Shown: positions 54,072 through 62,300 of the stretch, piece after piece
Layout: each line of letters starts with the position of its first letter
Position numbering within the stretch: the stretch's first letter is position 1
Assembly: GCA_026692665.1 (NCBI GenBank)
Contig: JAPLOF010000038.1
Span: forward strand, 56,782-120,781
Length of the DNA: 64,000 nucleotides
DNA from: Planctomycetota bacterium
GTDB lineage: Bacteria > Planctomycetota > UBA1135 > GCA-002686595
Direction of reading: 5' to 3'
Notes under the pieces: generated by a model
What the model was told of the DNA's origin: nothing
Database searches by the model: none
Seen by the model: the letters and a program-made list of their open reading frames with translations, nothing else
Translations under genes and position numbers: made by a program

Positions 54072-54865
54072 ACCTCGAAGGATTCTGGCAGGAGAACAAG
54101 CGCTTCGTCCTCGTCGTGGGCGGGGGCGCACTCGTGTTCCTGGCGGGCTGGATCGCGATCGGCAGCATGCTCGGCGACGATCTCGCGGCGCAGCGACGCG
54201 CGGCCGAGAGCGCGCAACGGAAGCTCTCGAGCGAACCGATGTACAGCGCCGACGACCACCGGCAGCTGGAAGCCGAGAACGAGGCCCTGAAGACGGCCCT
54301 GGACACGCTGACGAGCTCGGTCACGTGGAAGGCCCGCCCGCTGTACGCGCTGGACGCGAAGCGCGGCGCGCCCAGCAACCAGTACTTCGCCGCGGTCGCC
54401 GCGACGCGCGAGGACCTCCTGCGACGCGCCGGGCGCGCGAACCTGCGCTTGCCGGAAGACCTCGGCCTGCCCGCGCTCTCGCCGACGCGCGAGGGCGACA
54501 TCCTGCGCTACCTCGAAGGTCTCGACCTCGTCGACCGCGCCGTCCGCATCGCGCTCGAATCCGGCTGCGAACGGGTCGATCGGATCCAGATCCAACTCGA
54601 TCCCCGCCTGAACTCCAAGCAGGGCGTCGGCACGCTCGAGCGCACGCGCGTCACGCTGAACCTCTCCGGGCGCCCGGATCCACTCGTGGCGTTCCTGGCT
54701 CGAAGCCAGGAGAGCGCTCCCCTCGCCGATGGTTCCGGCGCGGCCGGTCCGCTGCTCGTCGAACGCTGTGAGATGCAACCCACGCGCTCGAAGACCAGCG
54801 AAGCCGGGCTCGAAGTCGTCTTCCTCGTCGCGCGGATCGTCCCGCCCGCGGCACCGCAACAGTAG
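54068..54865 (+). CDS. PilO-like inner-membrane assembly protein
   Basis: A 265-residue protein from GTG 54068. A short cytoplasmic tail, one membrane helix (about 12-34, FVLVVGGGALVFLAGWIAI), a coiled coil (about 40-80, RRAAESAQRKLSSE...ENEALKTALDTLTSS) and a beta-alpha periplasmic domain (DRIQIQLDPRLNSKQGVGTLERTRVTLNLSG) match the PilO/GspM layout. Sequence identity to named PilO is not evident; assignment rests on topology and position after PilM-N. Confidence 0.7.
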   Translation: MNLEGFWQENKRFVLVVGGGALVFLAGWIAIGSMLGDDLAAQRRAAESAQRKLSSEPMYSADDHRQLEAENEALKTALDTLTSSVTWKARPLYALDAKRGAPSNQYFAAVAATREDLLRRAGRANLRLPEDLGLPALSPTREGDILRYLEGLDLVDRAVRIALESGCERVDRIQIQLDPRLNSKQGVGTLERTRVTLNLSGRPDPLVAFLARSQESAPLADGSGAAGPLLVERCEMQPTRSKTSEAGLEVVFLVARIVPPAAPQQ

Positions 54866-54880
54866 GAGCCTGTCCGCCCC

Positions 54881-57577
54881 GTGGAATTGCGCAAGGAACC
54901 CATCGTCTTCGCGGTCAGCCTGCTCGTCCTGGGCGGGCTGGCGTGGAGCGCTCTCTCCGCTGGCGCGGCGAAACGCGGCGGCGCCAAGAAGGCCGAGCCG
55001 CTCGCGGTCCAAGCTCACGCGGCACCCGACGTCGCCCAAGCCCTGCCCACGGCGCGCTCCGCCAAGTCCGGCGCGCGGGACCTCTTCTCGCCGCCGAGCG
55101 ACACGCGTCCGCTTCCGCCGCTCGGCCTCGAACCGCCTCCGCTGACGCCGCTCGACTCGATCGCGCCGCCGCCGGTTCCCGGGCCTGAAGCGAAGGCCTG
55201 GGGCCGCACGCTGCGCGTCCCGGCGCGCACGGTGGCCGTCCCCGACCTGTTCGACGCCTCGGACGAGATCGTGGACGACGGCGCCGTCACCGACGCGGCG
55301 CCCCCGTCCGGGAAGGCCAGTGCGCTGGCGCCGGAGGAACTCGCCGCGCGACTCGCGGCGTGGAAGCGGACCTACGACTGGTTCCGCATCGGCGAGATCC
55401 GTTTCGGGCAGATCAAGAACCCCGATCGCTACCGCCTCGCGAAGCGCACCGACGAGGACCTGCTCTTCGTCGAGTTCGATCCCGAGAAGGGCGCGCCGCG
55501 GTTCCCCGGACAGGCGCCGATGAAGATCCCGCGCAAGAACGTGGGCGAGTTCGACTTCGCGGCGACGATCCCGAACGAGATCGAGCGCCGTCGCGTGGCG
55601 TTCGGCGATCCGCTCTCGGCCTCGGAGTACGACCAGGGGCTGTCCTTCGCGCGCTGGTGCATCGAGCAGCGCATGGAGACGCCGCGCGCGCTCGAGGTGG
55701 CGGCGGAGATGTTCACGCGCGCCTCGAAAGTCCTGAACGAGGACCCGCAGCCGAAGCTCGGCCTCGCGCGTGTCTACGAGGCGGCGTTCCGCTTCGAGGA
55801 GGCGTTCCAGATCTATCGCGGGCTCCTCGACGGGCCCATGAAGAACAATCCGCTGGTGCTCGTGCGCCTGGCGGAACTCCAGGCCCGCTTCCGGCTGTTC
55901 GCCGAATCCGAGGCGAACTTCCGCGACGCGGAGCGCCACGGGCGCACGTCGTGGGTCGCGCAGGAGGCGCTCGGTCGATTCCTGCTCGCCCGCGGTCGCG
56001 GGGCCGAGGCGGCCGAGCACTACCGCCTGGCCAACCAGTTCGAGCCGACGGGTGCGGACGAGAAGCGCGATCGCGCTCGATTGCGCGCCGGTCTCGGCGC
56101 CGCGCTGCTCGCCACGGGCGACATCGCGGGCGCGGGCGAGTGGTTCGAGAAGGCGCGGCAGGCCGACGCGACGAGCGACGAGGCCCGGACGGGGCTCGCG
56201 AGCGTGCGCATCCTGGCGCCCGATACCGCGGCCGCGGCGGAGAGCGACGTCGTCGGCGAGTCCAAGAGCTTCGAGCGCCTCCTCGCGAGCGGCGTGGAAC
56301 TCGCGCGCAAGCCGAACGCCGCGGCGGCGCGCGCTTCGCGCCAGGCGCTGCTCGCGGCCGCCAGTCTCGATCCGCTGCGCGCACCGCTCGCGCACCGCAC
56401 GCTCTCGTGGCTGGCCGAGGCCACCGGGCACCCCGACGAGGCGCTGCGCTACGTGGATCTCGCGCTCGAAGGGGATCCGACGGACGTCTGGAGTCACTTC
56501 CAGCGCGGGCGCCTGCTCGTGGCGCGCGACGACCTCGACGGCGCTTCCGAGTCCCTGCGTTCCGCTCTGGCGCTCGACGCCGACTTCGCGGACGCGCTCG
56601 CCTGGCTGGGAGAGGTCGCGCACCGGCGTGGCGACCTCGCGGCGGCGGACAAGTTCCTGGAGCGCGCGCTGACCCTCGACCCGAACCTCGTGCGTGCCGC
56701 CGTGCTGCGCGGCGTCACCCTGCTCGAGGCGGGTTCGGTGGCCGATGCCGATCCCGTCCTGAAGCGCGCGATCGCGAAACAGGTCGACGAGCCGACGGCG
56801 CGTGGCGCGCTGGCGTGGTGCCAGTACCGACTCGGCGACCCGACCGAGGCCCTGACACGCCTGGCTGAACTCGACGACGCGCGTCGCACGTTCCCCGAAG
56901 ACGACCCGTGGCGAGTCTGGGCCCGGCGCCAGATCGAGCGCCTGACCGACCACCTGGAGAAGGTCCTCTGGTCGGACGGCTTCGAGCGCAACGCTCTGCA
57001 GAACGGCTGGCTCGTGCAGGAGTCGAACGGACCGCTCGTCTCCATCCACGACGGGGTCGTCTCCATCGGCGGCACGTTCAAGTCCGGCGGCCGCTCGCGT
57101 CTGTGGCAACTGCGCAACGCCGCCGATGTCGTCTCGATCGACGCCAAGATCACCGTGCGCGCCGGAACCACCGCTCGCGTCGGCCTGTTCCTCTCGCGCG
57201 AGAGCGAACGCGGCGGCGAGACGCAGCTCGAAGCCGAGGCCACCGTGTCGCGGCACCCCGACGCCGCGAAGAACGCGGTCCAGTTCCGCGCGATGAAGCG
57301 CGGAGAGGAAGAACTCGCCTACATCGAGGTTCCCGGCACGGAGTGGCGCGTCGACCAGACCGTCACGCTGCGCATCGAGCGGGTGGGCGACAAGAGCGAC
57401 GCGCGCGTGCGCGCCAGCCTCGACGGCATCCCGGTGGCCCCGGACACGCGGTTGTCGGCTCTCGGCCACACGAACAACCAGCTCCGCCTCGGCATCTTCG
57501 CCGAGGGGGCGCCCGGCCGTTCGGTCCAGATCGACATCGACGACGTCGAGATCGTCTTCCGCCAGAAGACCCGCTGA
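54881..57577 (+). CDS. TPR protein with C-terminal beta-sandwich domain, pilus operon
   Basis: An 898-residue protein from GTG 54881. An N-terminal anchor helix (about residues 7-25, PIVFAVSLLVLGGLAWSA) and a Pro-rich linker resemble PilP/GspC topology. TPR repeats run from about 260 to 690 (ALEVAAEMFTRASKVLNEDPQPKLGLARVYEAAFRFEEAFQIYRGLL, WLGEVAHRRGDLAAADKFLERALTLDP). The final ~200 residues form a jelly-roll-like domain (SDGFERNALQNGWLVQESN, WQLRNAADVVSIDAKITV, VGLFLSRESERGGETQLEAEATV, RASLDGIPV), like LamG/DUF1080 carbohydrate-binding sandwiches. Membrane-anchored and likely periplasmic. Confidence 0.8.
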   Translation: MELRKEPIVFAVSLLVLGGLAWSALSAGAAKRGGAKKAEPLAVQAHAAPDVAQALPTARSAKSGARDLFSPPSDTRPLPPLGLEPPPLTPLDSIAPPPVPGPEAKAWGRTLRVPARTVAVPDLFDASDEIVDDGAVTDAAPPSGKASALAPEELAARLAAWKRTYDWFRIGEIRFGQIKNPDRYRLAKRTDEDLLFVEFDPEKGAPRFPGQAPMKIPRKNVGEFDFAATIPNEIERRRVAFGDPLSASEYDQGLSFARWCIEQRMETPRALEVAAEMFTRASKVLNEDPQPKLGLARVYEAAFRFEEAFQIYRGLLDGPMKNNPLVLVRLAELQARFRLFAESEANFRDAERHGRTSWVAQEALGRFLLARGRGAEAAEHYRLANQFEPTGADEKRDRARLRAGLGAALLATGDIAGAGEWFEKARQADATSDEARTGLASVRILAPDTAAAAESDVVGESKSFERLLASGVELARKPNAAAARASRQALLAAASLDPLRAPLAHRTLSWLAEATGHPDEALRYVDLALEGDPTDVWSHFQRGRLLVARDDLDGASESLRSALALDADFADALAWLGEVAHRRGDLAAADKFLERALTLDPNLVRAAVLRGVTLLEAGSVADADPVLKRAIAKQVDEPTARGALAWCQYRLGDPTEALTRLAELDDARRTFPEDDPWRVWARRQIERLTDHLEKVLWSDGFERNALQNGWLVQESNGPLVSIHDGVVSIGGTFKSGGRSRLWQLRNAADVVSIDAKITVRAGTTARVGLFLSRESERGGETQLEAEATVSRHPDAAKNAVQFRAMKRGEEELAYIEVPGTEWRVDQTVTLRIERVGDKSDARVRASLDGIPVAPDTRLSALGHTNNQLRLGIFAEGAPGRSVQIDIDDVEIVFRQKTR

Positions 57578-57586
57578 GGAACGAAC

Positions 57587-58237
57587 GTGCGCCCCATCAA
57601 ACGGACCGGATCCTCGGGCTTCACGCTGATCGAGCTGCTCGCCGTGCTCCTGATCCTGTCGATCCTCATGATCGTGCTCCTGCCCCGGCTCGCCGGATTC
57701 GGCGAACGCGCGAAGGAGCGGACGACGAAGGGGTTCCTCGTGCAACTCTCCGCGGCCATCGGCGAGTACGAGGACCGGTTCGGCGACTACCCGCCCAGCC
57801 AGTTCCTGGAGAAGTGGGGCACGCCGCCGAACACGACGAACATCGGCGCCGAGGCGCTGGTCCTGTCCATGTGGTCGCCCGAGTGGACCGGAACCACGCT
57901 GCCCGACGACCGCTTCGTGAACACGGACGGGGACGAGGCCAAGAAGACCCTGTCGCGGATTCCGAAGCCGGCACTGCTCGAGCTCAAGGACGAGTGGGGG
58001 AACCCGATCGCCTACTTCCACCGCCGCGACTACGGCCGCCAGGACGCGTACGTCGTGCTGCCCAACGACGCCGATTCGGCCGAGGAAAGCACCGTCCGCG
58101 CGCTGAAGAACCCCGTCACGGGCCAGTACTACCAGCACGATCGCTTCCAGCTGATCTCGGCCGGCGGCGACGGAGTCTTCGGTTCCGACGACGACATCGC
58201 GAACTTCGACGTGGAAGCGGCGGAGAGCAAGGGATGA
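57587..58237 (+). CDS. type II secretion-like major pseudopilin (GspG-like)
   Basis: A 216-residue prepilin from GTG 57587. The class III signal is RTGSSG11|F12TLIELLAVLLIL with Glu16 (the +5 glutamate). The hydrophobic helix continues to about residue 30. The globular part has EYEDRFGDYPPSQFLEKWG, a PALLELKDEWGNPIAYF motif, and ends FQLISAGGDGVFGSDDDIANF, a calcium-binding C-terminus typical of GspG. It is 9 bp after the TPR gene and 4-bp overlapped (ATGA) with the next. Confidence 0.92.
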   Translation: MRPIKRTGSSGFTLIELLAVLLILSILMIVLLPRLAGFGERAKERTTKGFLVQLSAAIGEYEDRFGDYPPSQFLEKWGTPPNTTNIGAEALVLSMWSPEWTGTTLPDDRFVNTDGDEAKKTLSRIPKPALLELKDEWGNPIAYFHRRDYGRQDAYVVLPNDADSAEESTVRALKNPVTGQYYQHDRFQLISAGGDGVFGSDDDIANFDVEAAESKG

Positions 58238-59325
58238 TCGCCGGCGCGGAACTCGGTCGGATCACGCGCCGTGATCGCGACGGGACGCGACGCGGGATCG
58301 TGCCGCGGATCGGGGGCGGGGCGCTCGTCCGCAGAGGACTTCTGGGCTTCACGCTGATCGAGCTGATCGTCGTGATGGGCATCATCGCCATCCTGATCGG
58401 CGCGGGCGTGGGCCTCATCGCCCGCCTCCGTGTCGCCGACCGCGCGGCCGTCGGGATCGTGCACAGCACGCTGCGCTCCGCTCGCAACTGGTCGGTCGCC
58501 CGAGAAGCGCCCGCGCGGGTGTTCCTCGACGCCGACAAGCGCACGATCCAGGCGTTCGGGATGTCCGTGATCGGCACGTGGCACTTCGAGGACATGCCGG
58601 TACGTGGCGCATTCGGCACCGAGGGGATCTCGCTGGGCGGGAAGATCGTCGAAGACGGGTTCACCGGCTCCGCGCTGTCCTTCGCCGGCGAGCCCGCGCG
58701 TTCCCGCGTCGAGATCCCGGTCCACCTGGATCCGGCCTTCGATCTCTCACGCGGTTTCTCGATCGCCTGCGCGGTGCGGCCGTCGAGCTCCGATGGCGGC
58801 GAACTGCTCGCGATCGGCGAGAGCGCCGGGATCTCGACGTCGGACGACGGCGCCGTGCGCGCCTGGTTCGCGCCCGAAATCGTGCAGGAGGACGGCGAGC
58901 GACGGCGCGGAGCGCGCGTCGTCCTCACGACCGACGGGGGCTACCTGTGCGCGAACCGCTGGAGCGGGATCGAGGTCCAGTACGACCGGGCGACCCTGCG
59001 CATCCTCGTGGACGGCGCGGCGGTGGCCCTGCTCGCGGAGTCCTCGCCGGTGTGGAAGGTCGAGAGCTCGCTCGTGATCTCGCCCACGAGCGCCGCGTTC
59101 CCGGGCGCGATCGACGCGCTCGTCGTTTCCGCGGTCACCGGCGAGGACCGCCGCGACCTGCCCAAGGGCGTGGAGTTCGGCGCCGGCACGCCGCGCGAGA
59201 TCGTGTTCGCTGCGGGCGGCGGGCTGGATCGCGGCGTGCACCGCGAGCCCGTGAAGTTCACCCTGAAATTCGACGACGGACGCGAGGAGAAGGTCCTCGT
59301 GAACCTCCATGGCACCGTCGAATAG
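58234..59325 (+). CDS. pseudopilin carrying a LamG-like domain
   Basis: A 363-residue prepilin-type protein. Cleavage is predicted at LLG38|F39TLIELIVVMGII, with Glu43; the 38-residue leader is long, so an internal GTG at 58300 is an alternative start. After the N-terminal helix and a short GspH-like strand region (RVADRAAVGIVHSTLRSARNWSVAREAPARVFLD), residues about 120-300 form a LamG-like sandwich: ALSFAGEPARSRVEIPVHLDPAFDLSRGFSIACAVRPSS, LLAIGESAG, RWSGIEVQYDRATLRILVDG. A lectin domain on a pseudopilin is unusual. It overlaps the next gene by 17 bp. Confidence 0.85.
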   Translation: MIAGAELGRITRRDRDGTRRGIVPRIGGGALVRRGLLGFTLIELIVVMGIIAILIGAGVGLIARLRVADRAAVGIVHSTLRSARNWSVAREAPARVFLDADKRTIQAFGMSVIGTWHFEDMPVRGAFGTEGISLGGKIVEDGFTGSALSFAGEPARSRVEIPVHLDPAFDLSRGFSIACAVRPSSSDGGELLAIGESAGISTSDDGAVRAWFAPEIVQEDGERRRGARVVLTTDGGYLCANRWSGIEVQYDRATLRILVDGAAVALLAESSPVWKVESSLVISPTSAAFPGAIDALVVSAVTGEDRRDLPKGVEFGAGTPREIVFAAGGGLDRGVHREPVKFTLKFDDGREEKVLVNLHGTVE

Positions 59326-62300
59326 CGGTCGCATCCGACTCTGCCGGTACCGCGCGGCGCACGGCGCGCGCGGCCGTCAGGTTCGTACGCGTGAGGGCCT
59401 GTGCTTCCCCACGGGTCGCGTGCGGTCCGGCCAGTCGGGTTTCGCGCTCATCGCGGTCCTCATCGTCCTCCTGTCGCTCCTGATCCTGGCGACTCCTTTC
59501 CTGCTCTCCGCGCGCGGCGCGGACCAGGCCTCGACGCGGCTCGCGGACCGCACCGACGCGCGCGTCGCGCTCGACACGGCCTCCCGGCACGCGCGGGCCG
59601 TGCTGGCGGAGACGTACGGCAGCGCGGATCTCGACCGGACGCCCTACTTCGACGGCGAAGACGAGGTGCGCGTCGACAATGCCTTCCCGGCCGGATTCCT
59701 CGACGCGAAGGACGCCGGCGGCGCGATGTGGACCGTGGACAGCCGCGACGTCGCGGGGCTCGTCGACCTGGACAGCGCGAGCCCGCAAGTCCTGGCGAAC
59801 CTGATGGGCCTCACGTCGCGCCTCGGCGCCGTGCTCGAGGCGAACGGCAAGGAGATCCTCTTCGCGGCGAACGCGAACTTCGAGCCGCAGGGGTTCGTCT
59901 GGATCGCGGGCGAGACCGTGCAGATCCGCAAGGTGGTCGAGAACGCGGCCGTGGACTTCACGCGCGGCGTCTTCGGTCCCAGCGGGGGCACGGAATGGCT
60001 CGGAGGCCCGCGTCCGCCGGTTTCGCACGGCATCGGCACACCGGTGCTGGACCAGCGCGCGCTCGCGCCCGTCCTGTGGCGCCTCGTGTCCCCGGACGAC
60101 GAGCCGCGTGCCTGGGAATCGATCGAGCGTCTGCCCGAGTGCGGGAACTTCGCGCTGGCTGCCGCCACGGACCCGGCCGGGACGGCGGTGATGCGCGACG
60201 CGCTGCTGCGGCGCCTGCGCGAGTTCGGGACTGCGCACGGCGGTCTGCGGGCCGGAGCTCGCTGGCAGCGCGCGGCGCGGCTCGCATCGAAGATCGAGGG
60301 CGGGAAGGACGGCCGTTTCCGCGTCGATTCCGGGCGCTGGCTCAACCCGGGAGCCACGGTGCGCGTTCGCGACGGCCAGTCGAGCGAGCTGGCGCTCGTG
60401 CAGAACGTGCTCGGCAACGGCGACATCGCGCTCGATCGCGTGCTCAAGAACGACTACCTGGCGTACGAGGCCGTGGTCGACGTGCTGGCGCGCCGGCCCG
60501 TCAACCTGAACACAGCGCCGCGCGAGGTGCTCGTCGCGCTGTTCCTGAACCTGCAGGTGGCCGGGCAGAACTCGCGGGTCACGGCGGACGAGGCCGACGA
60601 GTTCGCCGCGCTCGTGATCGAATCGCGCCCGTTCACGGGCTTCCAGGACTTCCTGCAGCGCGCCGTGTTGCCGGCCGCGGGCCTGGACAAGCTCCCCGGC
60701 GACGCGCCCGTCGTGCCCGATCGCCTGCGTGGCGGCGAGGCGTTCCTCGACAAATGGGACGCGGTCGCGGTCTACGCGAACGGGCTGAATGCGAACGACG
60801 CGACGTTGGCGTGGAGCACGATGCCGTACTCCTTCACGACGCGCGACGTCTACGCCCTCGAGCTGCGCGCGGCGATCAACGCCGAGTCGGGCGTGCTGCG
60901 CTACTCCGCCGTGCGCGACGACGTGATGGCCGTCGCGCCGCAGCGCGAGCTGATCCGGCTGTGGGCGCGGCAGGAGGATTTCGACGAGGAACTGCGCCTG
61001 GGTCTGGAAGCACCCTGGTGGCTCACCGGCCCCAAGGCCACCTCGCAGTGGGATTCCGGCGCCGTTCCGCCTTCGCGGTTGTGGCCGCAGCTCGGCACGT
61101 TCGAGGGCCGCACGTACCTCCCGGGCGTCAGCGACGATCCGGCCTACGCGAGCCTCGAGAAACCGCCGACCCCCGAGCGCACGTTCCCGTCGCGCGACGA
61201 GACCGCCTGGGCGGCGCTCATGCCGACCCGGCTGGCCGAGACCGTGCGGCTGAAGGGCCGCGTCGAGCACTTCGACCACGAGACGCGCGACGTCGAAGGC
61301 CGCTACCTGCCCGACCAGGTGATCGTGAAGGACGCCGCCGACGACATGGTGCGGTGGAGCGGGAAGGACGCGCCGTTCCTGCGTTCGAGCGCCCTGTCGC
61401 TCTGGATCAAGCCGCGCAGCCTCTCGGCCGGCCGCTTCCTCGACGTGGGTGGCACGGCGCCGGACGTGGACCGCGCGACCCTGTCCATCGACGGCGACGA
61501 TCTCGTGCTGCGCGTCATCGACGGGTTCGGCGATCACCGCGAGACGGCGTTCACGGAGCGCGGCGAGGTCCGCTACTCGATCTCGAAATCGCCCGGCCTG
61601 CCCGTCGACGTGTGGAGTCACGTCGAGCTCGACGTGCGCGGCAACCGGCCCAGTCAGATGCACATGCTGGTCAACGGGCTCGCGCAGGGCGTCCGCACGC
61701 CGGGCCTGACGCGCCTCGCGGGATCCCTGTCGCAGAGCTCCGGGACCCTCGTCGTCGACTCGACCGAGGGCTTCCCCGAGCGGTGCGTGGTGCGCGTCGG
61801 CAACGAGCTGATCGAGGTCTCGGTCTCGAGTGGCGGCATGAGCGCGCAGCGCACCGAGACCGGTCCCAGCGCCGGTTTCGGCGGCCGCATGGCGCGCGAG
61901 GTCGCGACGCAGCTCGGCGAGGACGCGGCATCGCCTCCCGCCAACCTGGCCACTCTCTCGACCGATCACGCGGCCGGCACGCCCGTCGAGCTGTTCGGCT
62001 ACAGCCTGCCCTTGCGCACCGACGTGCCGAGCGGCGAGGCGCAGCTCGCACGCGACGTGGGCAAGTTCCGCGTTTCACGGGTCATCGGCGTCACGGGCGG
62101 CCAGCAGTCGGACGGCGACCCGATCACGATCGGGCTCCTCGGTTTCGAAGCTGGAAAGGGCCTCGCCGGCGCGAACAGCTCGGTCGACGGACTCCTGCTG
62201 AAGTGCGCCGACGACGGTTTCGTCGTCGATCCCGCGACGCCGCCCGAGGAGTTCATGACCGCCTTCCACCCCGACGGCGGCTACGCGGTGATCGTGCAGA

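Noticed and set aside
49661..54865. A 1,734-residue plus-strand open frame
   Set aside because: It overlaps rsmE, the FHA gene and pilM in other frames and is Arg/Pro/Ala-rich without motifs. Only its last part coincides with the PilO-like gene.
53843..58138. A 1,431-residue minus-strand open frame
   Set aside because: It is the antisense shadow of the pilus genes, produced by GC-rich third positions, with no signal, domain or ribosome site.
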